Below, in pieces: positions 13,590 to 23,732 of a DNA stretch of 62,164 nucleotides (position 1 is the stretch's first letter; each line of letters begins with the position of its first letter). A program made the translations under genes and the position numbers. Source of the DNA: 2-01-FULL-44-17 sp036517175 (GTDB lineage Bacteria; Patescibacteriota; Minisyncoccia; 2-02-FULL-40-12; IGHO2-01-FULL-4-A); NCBI GenBank assembly GCA_036517175.1, contig DATDXQ010000002.1:1-62164 (forward strand), written 5' to 3'. The notes under the pieces are model-generated. The model worked only from the letters and a program-made list of their open reading frames with translations. It searched no databases and had not been told where the DNA came from.

Positions 13590-15190
13590 GCGGACTATCG
13601 CTGGCATTTGCCTATCCTGGCTGGGATTTTAGTTTGATCTCATCCAGTACAAACATATTCGGTTGGATTGTGTGGGTAGGTATCGTGCCCCTACTTTGGA
13701 GCTTAAGTAAAGCCACTTCAAAAAAAAATGCTTTTTTATTGGGTTTTCTTAGCGGTTTTTTTTATTTTCTAATAATTTTCCGCTGGTTCTGGTCCTTACA
13801 TCCTCTAGATACTCTGGGCATAGAAAATGCCTTTTTATCAATATTAATAATAACGTTAACTTGGTTGATTAGCTCTGCTGGTATGGCCCTATTTTGGGGT
13901 ATTTTTGGATTTGCTTACTCACTCACAAAAGAAAAAATACAGTATAGAAAATATAATATACTTTTAATCGCATGTTTATTCGTAATTTGTGAGTATATTC
14001 GTTCGTGGGGTTTCGGTTTGCTTTGGTGGGGAAGCGGGACACTTTGGGGACCTCATTGGACCATGGGTAACTTAGCATACGCTCTCGGCAACAATCCTCT
14101 GATTCTCAATATTTCTTCTTTCGTGGGAATATACGGGGTTACTTTTTTGATAATCGTGTTTAATTTGCTCGTATACAAAATATTTTTCAATCAGTCTCGT
14201 TTTAGCAAAATAAAGATCACAACGATAATTGTCCTGCTATCTGTAACACTTGCGCCCAAATATATTTACGGCGTTATTAATAATTCAGAAATAGATAAAG
14301 AAAAAATAAATTTTGCCATCATCCAAACGTCACAAGAAGCAAGGTTATTATTTACCCCTCAAGAAGTTGTAGCCAATTTCAAAGAACAACTTGAATTGCT
14401 GGATCAGATTGCCAAACAAAATCCTGAAACAAATCTAGTTATATTTCCGGAAGCCAGCGAGTTTTTCAAAAATATTTCTTTATTTTTAGACTCCTCTGAA
14501 ATACAAAATTATTTTTCAAATCTTTTCAACAAACCTGTCCTTATTATAGCCGGGGGCAGAGTAATTGATCCTGATGACGGAAAAGCTTATTCCAGAGTTT
14601 ATTCTTTAGATACTCACGAAGGCATAGTCAACTACTATGACAAGAGACTTCCGGTACCAGGCGGTGAGTTCTTGCCTTATCCAATAAGGTTATTGACCTC
14701 AATATTTTCACTTTCTGATACAACCGACTTTAAAAAAACACGTGAATTGTATCCTGGTAAAAAAGAGGTATCAACAGTAGATTTTCGCTACCAAATCAGT
14801 GTTTCACCAATCATTTGTTCTGAGTTAATATCACCAAACTTAACCGTTGAGTCCAGCGCTAACAGCGATCTTATATTTAGCATGGCAAGTTATGCACTAT
14901 TTCATGGAAATGAAACAATAGCGAATCAAATGTTATCAGTTACACTTTTCAGGGCCGCAGAAACTAAAAAACCCATAATAACTGCGGTAAATCTCGGCAA
15001 ATCACACGTCATCGATTCTAATGGAATCTTGGTTTTAAGGACACAAGATTCTTCTAGCCAGATATTAACAGGTCTCCTAAGTCCAAGTAGTCAAGAATCG
15101 TGGTATAATAAAGCAGGTAACACCCCCGCTATTTTGGGGAGTTTGTTGTTAGGAATTTTTATCTGGTTTTCAAAAAAACAAAAAAGATGA
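13550..15190 (+). CDS. lnt: Apolipoprotein N-acyltransferase
   Basis: 546 aa. It transfers an acyl chain to the N-terminal cysteine of lipoproteins at the outer face of the membrane. The N-terminal half has about six TM helices (roughly residues 8-230) and a periplasmic nitrilase domain follows. The Glu-Lys-Cys triad is visible as E301 (VIFPEASEF), K365 (YDKRLPVPGGEFLP) and C423 (SPIICSELI), with one TM helix at the C-terminus. Start chosen at ATG 13550, overlapping rsmA by 40 nt; there is no alternative nearby. The gene overlaps the next start (ATGA at 15187). Confidence 0.92.
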   Translation: MEYNHKSFAVAGLSGLSLAFAYPGWDFSLISSSTNIFGWIVWVGIVPLLWSLSKATSKKNAFLLGFLSGFFYFLIIFRWFWSLHPLDTLGIENAFLSILIITLTWLISSAGMALFWGIFGFAYSLTKEKIQYRKYNILLIACLFVICEYIRSWGFGLLWWGSGTLWGPHWTMGNLAYALGNNPLILNISSFVGIYGVTFLIIVFNLLVYKIFFNQSRFSKIKITTIIVLLSVTLAPKYIYGVINNSEIDKEKINFAIIQTSQEARLLFTPQEVVANFKEQLELLDQIAKQNPETNLVIFPEASEFFKNISLFLDSSEIQNYFSNLFNKPVLIIAGGRVIDPDDGKAYSRVYSLDTHEGIVNYYDKRLPVPGGEFLPYPIRLLTSIFSLSDTTDFKKTRELYPGKKEVSTVDFRYQISVSPIICSELISPNLTVESSANSDLIFSMASYALFHGNETIANQMLSVTLFRAAETKKPIITAVNLGKSHVIDSNGILVLRTQDSSSQILTGLLSPSSQESWYNKAGNTPAILGSLLLGIFIWFSKKQKR

Positions 15191-16167
15191 GTAGAAAATT
15201 AAAAATTGTTTTAGGCCTATTGCTGGTCTTAGCAGGCTTCCTCGTATTGAGGATTGGTTTATATTTCAAAAGTTCAACCAACTCAGCAGTTTCAGCTCTA
15301 GTAAAAGGAGTTTCTAATTCTATCGATTCGGATTATGACACAACCTTTATCGACAATGATCAGGATGGCATCTTAGACAAAGATGAGGCTTATTATCAAA
15401 CCGATCCTTTCAATCCTGATACTGATGGCGACGGATATTTTGATGGAGAAGAAATTGCATCAGGATATAACCCCACCAAAAAAGAAGAAAAAAAAGTTTC
15501 AGGAGAATCAAACCGTTACAATGTGACTGAAGGACTTACAAAAAGACTGATCGGAGGAATGAACGCTGGAGAAATTGATCCCTCAAAAGGATCCTCGCAA
15601 ATTTTTTCTCAAAATGTTGATTTGTTAACTTTAGCGGCACTGGATGAAGCAGTAGCCAAGATTGGGCAAAGCACTAAACAGACCTCTAACATACTGCTAA
15701 CCGACAACTCCAAAGAATCACAGGAAGAATACCTAAAAAATATATCTAAGATTTTAGAAGGTCCATTTCTAAGTGCATTCATAGAGCAACCTCAGGCAAT
15801 CAACCAAGCCTTAACTTCATCGATAACTGGAGATTTTGAACAGTCAGTTTCTATATTCAAAAATTACAACATAAGATTTACTGAAGCATACACCGGGCTT
15901 CTCACAATTCCTGCACCAGAAAACTTTGCTGAATTCCATAAAAAACTTTTAAATTTTTTTCAAAGAATCGCAACCGAGTATAATTACGCGACACAAATAG
16001 AAAAGGATCCGATTACCTCTTTGACAGCAATTGCTAATATGACCAGGTTTTTAGGCACAATAGATATCTCCATAATCCAAGATCTCAGAATGATAATAGA
16101 TTCTAATGACTTAGTTGTTCCTAATTCAAGTCTTTTCCGGGTTTTAGATTTACTAAATACAGAATAA
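15187..16167 (+). CDS. Membrane-anchored protein with calcium-binding (thrombospondin type 3-like) repeats
   Basis: 326 aa. One N-terminal TM segment (6-27) is followed by an extracytoplasmic acidic stretch (about 50-95) with DNDQDGILDKDE and NPDTDGDGYFDGEE, the DxDxDG pattern of TSP3/EF-hand-like calcium loops. A helical C-terminal domain of about 220 residues shows no known motif. It sits directly upstream of type IV secretion-like genes, overlapping lnt by 4 nt, and is likely a surface or periplasmic part of that machinery. Confidence 0.75.
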   Translation: MSRKLKIVLGLLLVLAGFLVLRIGLYFKSSTNSAVSALVKGVSNSIDSDYDTTFIDNDQDGILDKDEAYYQTDPFNPDTDGDGYFDGEEIASGYNPTKKEEKKVSGESNRYNVTEGLTKRLIGGMNAGEIDPSKGSSQIFSQNVDLLTLAALDEAVAKIGQSTKQTSNILLTDNSKESQEEYLKNISKILEGPFLSAFIEQPQAINQALTSSITGDFEQSVSIFKNYNIRFTEAYTGLLTIPAPENFAEFHKKLLNFFQRIATEYNYATQIEKDPITSLTAIANMTRFLGTIDISIIQDLRMIIDSNDLVVPNSSLFRVLDLLNTE

Positions 16168-16171
16168 TAAC

Positions 16172-17284
16172 ATGCTTATGTGGGAGGGGTATAAAAAATT
16201 AATTTCTATTCTGATACTGGTCTCCGTAGTCTTTATTCCTTTGCATTACAGCAAGGCTGCATCGGGGTGGCTTATAGTTCTCAAAGAATATGGCCTTGAT
16301 TTGGCTGCAAGATTAATATCAAGGCTTATACTAAACGTGACCAGTAATCTTCTTTCGCTGCAAATAAGTTCTTCCGGCAGGGACGGAGGACCAGCATTTG
16401 TCGTTGATTGGCGAGAATTTCTTCAACAAGCACAATACAGAGGCGAGAACGTAGCCAGGGCACTTATTGGGGACGCCATATTAGGACCTGATGCACAAGT
16501 GTGTCCTTACATGAGGGGTGCTCTAGCTAACATATTTAACATCAACAGTATTCCTCCTGGATTTAAAACATTAAACTACCGTTTAGATTCTCTTCAATAC
16601 TTCAATGTAAGTAATAAGTGCACTATAACTGACGGGGCAGTAGTGGGTTCCATTAGACAAGACTTCACTAAAGGTGGCTGGACGGCTTGGGAAAAATTAA
16701 TACAGCCTCAAAATAATTTTTATGGGGTCTTCGCAAATTCATACGGAGAAATAGTGAAACAGAGAGCTTTTGAACAAGGCATAGATACAAGTGAGGCTGA
16801 ATCTGGTAGCGGCTATACATCAAAACGGGCCGGTTGCGTAGGGGTTGGAGACAACAGACAGTGCACACTACTGGGCAAGGTTGTAACACCAGCTGATATT
16901 TTTGGCAAAACTGGTGCTGCTACAATTGATAGAGAGTTAGATTGGGTAGTAGGCTCTGATGAAATACAAGAAGTCATTATTTCGGTGGCGGATTCTTTAG
17001 TCAACAAGCTTGAAAATTTTGCCTTTGGATTACTACCTGGCGGTACAACAATTAATGATCTCCCGAATGTTAACCAGGAGCTGCCTGCGATAGATGGCGC
17101 CCAGAGAGATTGTTCTAGGTTATGCGTAATAGAGGAGTGCCCTACATTCCAACCAGTGTGCGTTGATACGAACGGCAACGGTGTGTTAGATGACAGAGAA
17201 ACAGACAGCAACTGCGCTGATTCGTCTGAACAAACAGTAAGGCAAAGGTGTGTTGATAATTGTAATGCCAAATCGTGCAACTAA
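16172..17284 (+). CDS. Secreted hypothetical protein of the type IV secretion-like locus, Cys-rich C-terminus
   Basis: 370 aa, no family name. A signal/TM segment (about residues 10-27) is followed by a helical, largely polar domain and a C-terminal region with ten cysteines (RDCSRLCVIEECPTF, CVDTNGNG, RQRCVDNCNAKSCN) that could be disulfide-bonded outside the cell; DTNGNGVLDDRETD resembles a calcium loop. It lies 4 nt before the VirB6-like gene and 5 nt after the calcium-repeat protein, so co-transcription is likely. The call as part of the secretion locus is from position. Confidence 0.65.
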   Translation: MLMWEGYKKLISILILVSVVFIPLHYSKAASGWLIVLKEYGLDLAARLISRLILNVTSNLLSLQISSSGRDGGPAFVVDWREFLQQAQYRGENVARALIGDAILGPDAQVCPYMRGALANIFNINSIPPGFKTLNYRLDSLQYFNVSNKCTITDGAVVGSIRQDFTKGGWTAWEKLIQPQNNFYGVFANSYGEIVKQRAFEQGIDTSEAESGSGYTSKRAGCVGVGDNRQCTLLGKVVTPADIFGKTGAATIDRELDWVVGSDEIQEVIISVADSLVNKLENFAFGLLPGGTTINDLPNVNQELPAIDGAQRDCSRLCVIEECPTFQPVCVDTNGNGVLDDRETDSNCADSSEQTVRQRCVDNCNAKSCN

Positions 17285-17287
17285 AGA

Positions 17288-19822
17288 ATGGATCAAATAA
17301 CAAAGTTTAAACAAAAAAAATATCTTGCGCTGTTTGTTTTAGCAATCGCTTTGTTATTTTTTTTAGTACCCCAACATAACGCATTGGCCGCGTGTCCTCT
17401 TAGTCCGACTGACTGTATGATTGGTCTCATAAATTGGTACAACGAAGCTCAGCTTCAAGTACTGGGCACTATTCTTGTTTGGTCAGCCAAAGCATTGGAA
17501 GCTTTTGTAAAACCAGAAACTCAAGCCATAATCACCAATACATCAGTAGTGGAGACCGGGTGGACTTTAATGAGGAACTTTGTAAACCTGTTCTTCATTT
17601 TAATCCTTATAATTATGGCCTTCGGGACCATATTTGATAATCCTAAATATAAGTTTAGTGCATTGCTCCCGTCATTTTTAATAGCTGCTGTACTAGTTAA
17701 TTTCAGTCTTGCCATTGGAGAATATATAGTTAGCATAAGCAATGGATTAGCCGCAGTGTTTTTAAGAGAAATATCCAATTTTTCTCAGGTAATTGCCGAT
17801 GGTTTTGCAGCAGGCAAATTAATTCCCTCGGAACAAACATTTACGGGTGCGGCCATGGCGAATATAACCAACGGTAGTTATAAGTTACTGGTTAATGCTA
17901 TTTTCGGATCGGTTTTTCTGATTATTGCGGTTCTGGCTTTTCTAACAGCATTTATATTTGCGCTAGTTAGGATACCCGTACTGTGGGTATTACTTATGGT
18001 TTCACCTGTCGCACTACTGGGTTACGCACTACCAAATCTTCGAGCCAAGACCTGGGGTACATGGTGGAATATGTTTTATTGTTGGTGTTTTTTTCTTCCT
18101 TTCTATATTTTCTTTCTTATGTTCGCCATAATATTTTTGCGAAACAAGATTGCTCTATCGGCAACCTTACCGGCCGCAGATAGCTTCTTCTCTACATTTG
18201 TAGGACCTGGCAGTGCATTTTCTGATTTATTATTCTATGTCCTAACGATGATTTTTATGTTCGGTGGCCTGTGGTATTCCAGAAAGATGGCATGCGCTGC
18301 CGGGAGCGGAGTAGGCAAGGTGTTCTCGACGATAGAATCCGGCGTACGTAAGTACACGCCTGGTGCAGGCTATGTAAGATCCCTTTACGGTGGTGCCAAA
18401 GAAGGCTTAGCTGCAAAAGGCAAAGAGTTTGGAGAAAAGGGTGTACCAATACCAGGAACGGCCTTTCGTTTTGGTGGAGCCAGGGAAGAAAGATTAAGAA
18501 CAGCGAGAATGGCCGAAGAATTTGGTTTTGGAGCAAATGTTGGTGTAGCAGATAAGACTAGGGCAGTTGAAATTGACAAGGAAATGAAAGCCATACGAGA
18601 ACTTGGTCTTACCAATGCAGAACTTAATGCAAGAATGAGCACAGCAAAGAATCCTATTGAGAGGGCTGCCGCATTTAGACTACGGGCTGAGAGTGGCTGG
18701 CTTGATAGCACAGACCAAGTCTTGTCGATAGATCTAATTAGAGCATTAGGCGGATCTAGAACAGGCTCAGGCGCAGCTCTTATGAACTCCATCAAGAAGG
18801 GTAGTTTTGAGAGAATGTTTTCAAGTCCAGCAGAAAAGGAAACCTTTGTAAGATCTGCCGCTTTGAATACTCCTGAACTTATCGAATTCAAAAAAATGCT
18901 GCTTCTTGATATGGCTCAGAATAGAGAATTGTTTGACGAGGCCCTTATTAAACAAACTCTGGATCTCTATAAATCTGACACTATTGAGATAAGGAAAAAG
19001 GTTACAGAAGCGCTCAAGAAAAACATATCAAATATTGCTTATGGTAAATCTACAACAGAAAAAGAAGCGCTGCTTAGCAGGCTTGGTACAATAGATTCAG
19101 ACTTGCAACGTGAATTCGCCACATCAATGGCAGAAAGCAAAGAAATTATGTCCGAATCAATGGCAATTTCTATTCTTGACATGTTTAAAGATGAGTCTAC
19201 CGAATCAAAAAAGAAAATAGAAGAAGCACTCAAAGACAGCATATCTAATTTTGCAAAGGATAAAACTTCCAGGGAAGCATTGGTTACCACCAGCACAGAT
19301 GTCAGAATAAGGAGAGCGGCCGCAAAGGCCATGATTGACAAAAAAGAGATTGATTCCTGGAAAATGCGCAGAGAAATAATTGGTTTATATGGAGGCATAG
19401 ATCCAACAAACGGAGAAGCAAGGACTATTGAAGGACGGCAACTAGCAAAGGATATCTCTGAAAGCAATATTTTATTTAAGGAAGAGGCTGAGTATCGCAA
19501 AGATCACCCCGCTCCAGCCACTTCTCACGCATTAGACTTGAATACTACTCAACGTACCGAACTTCACGAACAAATACTATCTAATATCGAGAACGGGGCA
19601 ATAACAAACTTCAGCACAGAGGAGCTTAAAACACCTGAGGTGTTTAACGCATTGTATTACGGCGTAAGATCGGGTCGTATTCCAATTGATAAATTCGATA
19701 GATTGGCAGGACTAAAAACAGGTGGTAAAAAAGGTGGCGGAAAACCAGATCGTAAAAAAAGAGAGGCCGGTGTAAAGATAGCAGATGCAGCATTTAGAGG
19801 AGGTAGCCCAATACCTTATTAA
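17288..19822 (+). CDS. VirB6/TrbL-like multi-TM protein with a long cytoplasmic domain
   Basis: 844 aa. A signal-like helix (13-32) is followed by about six TM helices up to residue 330 (for example FFILILIIMAFGTIF, IFGSVFLIIAVLAFLTAF, FIFALVRIPVLWVLLMVSPV). This matches the arrangement of VirB6/TrbL inner-membrane channel proteins. Residues 340-844 are soluble, charged and helical, with repeated units such as LDMAQNRELFDEALIKQTLD and LDMFKDESTESKKKIEEALK that suggest a HEAT/ARM-like solenoid. The tail is Gly/Lys-rich. VirB6 assignment is from topology and neighbours (PrgI-like, VirB4-like), not from a strict motif. Confidence 0.72.
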   Translation: MDQITKFKQKKYLALFVLAIALLFFLVPQHNALAACPLSPTDCMIGLINWYNEAQLQVLGTILVWSAKALEAFVKPETQAIITNTSVVETGWTLMRNFVNLFFILILIIMAFGTIFDNPKYKFSALLPSFLIAAVLVNFSLAIGEYIVSISNGLAAVFLREISNFSQVIADGFAAGKLIPSEQTFTGAAMANITNGSYKLLVNAIFGSVFLIIAVLAFLTAFIFALVRIPVLWVLLMVSPVALLGYALPNLRAKTWGTWWNMFYCWCFFLPFYIFFLMFAIIFLRNKIALSATLPAADSFFSTFVGPGSAFSDLLFYVLTMIFMFGGLWYSRKMACAAGSGVGKVFSTIESGVRKYTPGAGYVRSLYGGAKEGLAAKGKEFGEKGVPIPGTAFRFGGAREERLRTARMAEEFGFGANVGVADKTRAVEIDKEMKAIRELGLTNAELNARMSTAKNPIERAAAFRLRAESGWLDSTDQVLSIDLIRALGGSRTGSGAALMNSIKKGSFERMFSSPAEKETFVRSAALNTPELIEFKKMLLLDMAQNRELFDEALIKQTLDLYKSDTIEIRKKVTEALKKNISNIAYGKSTTEKEALLSRLGTIDSDLQREFATSMAESKEIMSESMAISILDMFKDESTESKKKIEEALKDSISNFAKDKTSREALVTTSTDVRIRRAAAKAMIDKKEIDSWKMRREIIGLYGGIDPTNGEARTIEGRQLAKDISESNILFKEEAEYRKDHPAPATSHALDLNTTQRTELHEQILSNIENGAITNFSTEELKTPEVFNALYYGVRSGRIPIDKFDRLAGLKTGGKKGGGKPDRKKREAGVKIADAAFRGGSPIPY

Positions 19823-19845
19823 TCCTATTATATATAATTAATATT

Positions 19846-20340
19846 ATGGTACCAAAAGATTTCGAATTAAGTCCTTATTGGGTAGGAATATCAGATGCTC
19901 CTGGTTTTGATTGGGAAAAATTTCAAGATAAAATTGACAAAATATCAGAACCGCTTTTTTTCTTGCTGGTTGATGATGAAACTTCCGGTTTCATAAGTTC
20001 GATTGTACAAAAATATTCCCAACTTTCATCCAAGGGCAGCAATTTGGCCCGGTTGATACGTGATGTAGTAATAGGTGATATATTTATAGGGGATCTGCCT
20101 CAGGAACTGTCCAGAAGTACTGGCCTAGATCAATCAGCAGCTCGTGAAATTGCAAACACAGTTGTGTCACAACTTTTTTCTCCTATCTTAGATGAAATAA
20201 AAAAATTGCAGTCTGACAAATTCCCGGGCAGAGCCACGTTCAAACAACAACCAACAAGCATACCTCAACAAAATAGTCATTACCAAGGAGAGGATTTGCC
20301 GGAAAGCGGCGGGAACATAATAGATTTGAGAAATAAGTAA
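19846..20340 (+). CDS. Hypothetical protein of the type IV secretion-like locus, 164 aa
   Basis: Unrecognised. Soluble, mostly helical, with SPYWVGISDAPGFDWEKF at the start, a middle segment LARLIRDVVIGDIFIGDLPQ and a Pro/Gln/Gly-rich tail. Its stop is immediately followed by the ATG of the PrgI-like gene (TAAATG). Its position between VirB6-like and PrgI-like genes suggests an accessory cytoplasmic part of the apparatus. Confidence 0.6.
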   Translation: MVPKDFELSPYWVGISDAPGFDWEKFQDKIDKISEPLFFLLVDDETSGFISSIVQKYSQLSSKGSNLARLIRDVVIGDIFIGDLPQELSRSTGLDQSAAREIANTVVSQLFSPILDEIKKLQSDKFPGRATFKQQPTSIPQQNSHYQGEDLPESGGNIIDLRNK

Positions 20341-20646
20341 ATGAGATTCCAAGTCCCACAATTCATAGAAACAGAAACCAAGATCATTGGTCCATTTACA
20401 TTAAAACAATTTTTGTATCTTGCTGCGGGAGCGGTCATATTATTTATTTTACAGTATGTCATAAGCTTGACCTATCTTATAATAGTTGCCGTTCCAATAG
20501 TCATAATATCAGTGGCTTTGGCGTTTTATAGGATTGACGGCATACCCCTAGCCAAGTATCTAATGATGGCATTGTCTTATGCCACAGGCCCCAAAAGATA
20601 TCAATTTAGAAAAAATGACACAGAAAACACAAGCACAATCAACTAA
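20341..20646 (+). CDS. PrgI-family membrane protein
   Basis: 101 aa. It begins FQVPQFIETETKIIGPFTLKQFLYL, the usual opening of PrgI proteins, followed by two close TM helices (about residues 24-43 and 46-66) and the basic GIPLAKYLMMALSYATGPKRYQFRK. PrgI proteins (VirB3-like) accompany VirB4 ATPases in Gram-positive conjugation systems. It overlaps the downstream TraC/VirB4 N-terminal gene by 32 nt. Confidence 0.8.
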   Translation: MRFQVPQFIETETKIIGPFTLKQFLYLAAGAVILFILQYVISLTYLIIVAVPIVIISVALAFYRIDGIPLAKYLMMALSYATGPKRYQFRKNDTENTSTIN

Positions 20647-21259
20647 AGATTTTGTTGCGATCAACGATATTAGAGACAATGTCGCCATACTTAAGGATGG
20701 CTCTTTGCGTTCTGTAATAGAAGTCAGCTCAATGAATTTTGAACTTAAATCAGCCGATGAACAAACGGCCATAATACAGGCCTTCCAAAATTTTATAAAC
20801 TCGATAGACTTCCCGCTTCAAATAAACATCAGCTCGCGAAAACTTGATATACAACCGTACATAAAGTCGCTTGATACATTATCTACTGAAATTTCAAATG
20901 AATTAATGAAGATACAAGCAATTGAATATTCTCGTTTTATTAAGGGCCTCACTGAACTTGCCAATATTATGTCGAAAAAATTCTACGTGGTTATACCTCT
21001 GTATGCTATCGAAGCAGCTACCTCAACAGGAGGTACAGCAAAAGGATTTTTAGGAGTATTAAAGGGTGCTGTTAATCCAGGGGCAGCAACCAAAAATATC
21101 ACAGATCAAGAATTGCAAAACTACAAGATACAACTTGACCAAAGAATAGACTTTATAATGAATGGCATAGGAGGATTAGGCCTAGACGGACGTGTATTGC
21201 AAAAAGATGAGTTGATGAATTTTTATTATTCTTACTACAATCCAGGCAAACATTTATAG
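20615..21259 (+). CDS. TraC/VirB4 N-terminal domain protein
   Basis: 214 aa from the ATG at 20615 (MTQKTQAQS). DFVAINDIRDNVAILKDGSLRSVIEVSSMNF is the usual beginning of TraC/VirB4-type ATPases, and the rest (helices with YVVIPL in the middle) matches the N-terminal membrane-facing domain. The ATPase domain is encoded by the next gene, 2 nt downstream, so the VirB4-like protein is split in two here. Overlap with prgI-like gene 32 nt. Confidence 0.75.
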   Translation: MTQKTQAQSTKDFVAINDIRDNVAILKDGSLRSVIEVSSMNFELKSADEQTAIIQAFQNFINSIDFPLQINISSRKLDIQPYIKSLDTLSTEISNELMKIQAIEYSRFIKGLTELANIMSKKFYVVIPLYAIEAATSTGGTAKGFLGVLKGAVNPGAATKNITDQELQNYKIQLDQRIDFIMNGIGGLGLDGRVLQKDELMNFYYSYYNPGKHL

Positions 21260-21261
21260 CC

Positions 21262-23046
21262 ATGTTTTCATTTTTATCTAAAAAATCAAAAAAAGTAACG
21301 CCAAGCGAGCCAGAGTCAAAAACCATTGACGATATTTTGGCTCCGTCTGCAGTAGATGTTTCCTCAAGCCATGTACAAATAGGCGATACTTTTGGTCGCA
21401 CAATATTTGTAACAACATATCCGAGGTACTTAAATACAAACTGGTTCTCACCTGTCATTAATATGGACCAACAGTTTAATGCTTCTATCTTCATACATCC
21501 AGAAGACACCTCTCGCATACTTAAGCAATTAAGGGACAAGATAGGCAGGTTTGAAGCCCAAGTTATGGAAGATGCAGCAGCAGGCAAAATTCGTGATCCC
21601 ATACTAGAAACAGCAATCGGAGATGCAGAATCCCTAAGAGACAAGCTTCAGCAGGGAACTGATAGGTTTTTTAGATTAGGTGTTTACATTACACTCTTTG
21701 GATCTTCCTTAAAAGAATTAGATGATATTGAAAATAAGGTAAGATCAATATTAGATGCTCAGCTAATCTACTCGAAACAGGCAACTTTTAGAATGAAGGA
21801 GGGATTTTTTTCAACCATGCCGATAGGCGATGATCAATTACAGATTCACAATTCACTTAATACTGAGCCTATTTCTTCGTTGTTTCCTTTTGTTTCATAC
21901 GATCTAACATCTGATACAGGAGTTTTGTACGGCATCAACACACACAACAATTCACTTGTACTTTTTGACAGGTTTAAACTTGAAAATGCCAATATGGTCA
22001 TATTTGGTAAGTCAGGAGGCGGTAAAAGTTATGCTGTTAAATTAGAGATCTTGAGAAGTCTGATGTTTGGAACACAGGTATTTGTCATAGATCCAGAAAA
22101 TGAATATAAGTTTCTAGCTGACACAGTCGGTGGTTCTTGGGCAAAAATATCAATAGCATCCCCACATCACATAAACCCGTTTGATTTACCTAGCCCACTA
22201 CCAGATGAGAGCCCCGCTGATGTCTTAAGATCACACATAATTAACTTATCAGGACTGTTTAAACTTATGTTAGGAGCCCTAAGCCCAGAGGAGGAAGCAA
22301 TACTAGATGAAGCTATAAACCAAACATATGCCATAAAGGACATAACACCAGCTACTGTTGACCTAAAGTCTTCAGAATCTCCCCTGATGTCTGATTTTCA
22401 AACAATACTTGAAGGTATGTCTGGAGCACAATCTTTGGCAATTCGAATTAAAAAATATACAGAAGGGACGTATTCAGGATTTTTAAATAACCGCACCAAC
22501 ATAGAACTGGGTAGCCAATTGATAGTTTTCAGCATTAGAGATATGGAGGAGGAGTTAAGACCTATAGCAATGTATCTGGTTCTTAATTTCATATGGACCC
22601 AGGTTAGAACTGAACTAAAAAAAAGATTATTGGTTGTTGACGAGGCATGGGTATTAATGAAGTACGATACTGGAGCTGCTTTTTTGTTTGATGTTGCCAA
22701 AAGGGCCCGTAAATATTACCTTGGCTTAACGACAATATCTCAAGATATTCCGGATTTCATGTCCTCACCTTATGGTAAGCCAATAGTTACAAACTCCTCT
22801 TTGCAACTACTAATGAAACAATCACCGGCTGCGATAGATCTTGTAAAAACAACCTTCAACCTTACTGATGCCGAAAAATTCTTCCTACTTGAATCCAGGG
22901 TTGGTCATGGAGTCTTTTTTGCTGGAACCAATCATGTTGCGTTAAGAATAGTGGCTTCATACGCTGAAGATCAAATAATAACTTCTGATCCCAGACAGAT
23001 ACTCGAAATAGAGGAAGCCAAAAAAGAGCTGGCTCAACAATCCTAA
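21262..23046 (+). CDS. VirB4/TraC-like secretion ATPase
   Basis: 594 aa. Cytoplasmic hexameric ATPase that powers type IV secretion or conjugation-like transport. Walker A IFGKSGGGKSYAVK (about 248-261), Walker B RLLVVDEAWVLM, and the downstream ARKYYLGLTTISQD and PIVTNSSLQLLMKQ are characteristic. The N-terminal part matches the rest of the TraC N-domain, so with 20615-21259 it forms one split VirB4. Neighbours: PrgI-like, VirB6-like. No relaxase or coupling protein is in the window, so this may be DNA uptake, protein secretion or a relic of conjugation. Confidence 0.9.
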   Translation: MFSFLSKKSKKVTPSEPESKTIDDILAPSAVDVSSSHVQIGDTFGRTIFVTTYPRYLNTNWFSPVINMDQQFNASIFIHPEDTSRILKQLRDKIGRFEAQVMEDAAAGKIRDPILETAIGDAESLRDKLQQGTDRFFRLGVYITLFGSSLKELDDIENKVRSILDAQLIYSKQATFRMKEGFFSTMPIGDDQLQIHNSLNTEPISSLFPFVSYDLTSDTGVLYGINTHNNSLVLFDRFKLENANMVIFGKSGGGKSYAVKLEILRSLMFGTQVFVIDPENEYKFLADTVGGSWAKISIASPHHINPFDLPSPLPDESPADVLRSHIINLSGLFKLMLGALSPEEEAILDEAINQTYAIKDITPATVDLKSSESPLMSDFQTILEGMSGAQSLAIRIKKYTEGTYSGFLNNRTNIELGSQLIVFSIRDMEEELRPIAMYLVLNFIWTQVRTELKKRLLVVDEAWVLMKYDTGAAFLFDVAKRARKYYLGLTTISQDIPDFMSSPYGKPIVTNSSLQLLMKQSPAAIDLVKTTFNLTDAEKFFLLESRVGHGVFFAGTNHVALRIVASYAEDQIITSDPRQILEIEEAKKELAQQS

Positions 23047-23063
23047 ATTGTTGTTTAAGATTT

Positions 23064-23732
23064 ATGAACAATGATCAAGCGTACTACAATCTCTCTTATT
23101 CTAGGTCTAAACAAAGTGAATCAGATGAGCTACGTCGTCAAGCAGACTTAAAACTCAAACCACCTTCAGGGCTTTTTTATGGTGCAATGTTCAGCCTTTC
23201 TATTATTGGTGATATAATAGACATAGCTGATGTTACCGGGGTTGGCGCAATTTTATCTTTTATAGTAGATCTTATAATAAGTGTCTTCATGATTTTGACA
23301 GGACGTATAGCCAAATCTAAGACTGATTCAATGCAAGATTTTAAAAATAGCGTAGCCGACAAGATGGAGCAGGTTGAGAGAAAGATTTCTGCCTATCGCA
23401 ACGCTTACGCTGGAGTTTTAAGAGCTTCGCGCAAGATTGGACCCCTAAGAAAACCTGTCAGGAAAATGGCACTACAGTTTTCTAGATTCAGAAAGTCTGT
23501 GGTTAGGAGTCCTTTCTCGAGAACAATACTTGCAGTTGTTGCTGACCTTGTCCCATTCCTGGGATTAGTTCCCTGGAGAACATGGAACACTTACAGCATA
23601 AGGAGGGATGAGCTAATGATTTATAATGAAACAAAAAAAATGTTGTCTGAATACGAAAATTTAAAACAAGAAGAGGTTGTTTCCCTAAGAGATTTAAGGG
23701 AACTTGAGTCTTTGCAACAAAATGAAGGATAA
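23064..23732 (+). CDS. Membrane protein with coiled-coil, 222 aa
   Basis: Unrecognised. A polar N-terminus is followed by two hydrophobic stretches (about residues 36-53 and 58-79), a helical charged part (KTDSMQDFKNSVADKMEQVE), a short hydrophobic segment near 155-170 (ILAVVADLVPFLGLVPWRTW) and a C-terminal coiled coil. It lies 17 nt after the VirB4-like gene and its last bases overlap the next gene. Probably part of the secretion locus. Confidence 0.6.
   Translation: MNNDQAYYNLSYSRSKQSESDELRRQADLKLKPPSGLFYGAMFSLSIIGDIIDIADVTGVGAILSFIVDLIISVFMILTGRIAKSKTDSMQDFKNSVADKMEQVERKISAYRNAYAGVLRASRKIGPLRKPVRKMALQFSRFRKSVVRSPFSRTILAVVADLVPFLGLVPWRTWNTYSIRRDELMIYNETKKMLSEYENLKQEEVVSLRDLRELESLQQNEG

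Noticed and set aside
17521..19500. Several minus-strand ORFs in the VirB6-like gene
   Set aside because: Codon-pattern shadows without ribosome sites, inside a continuous plus-strand gene.
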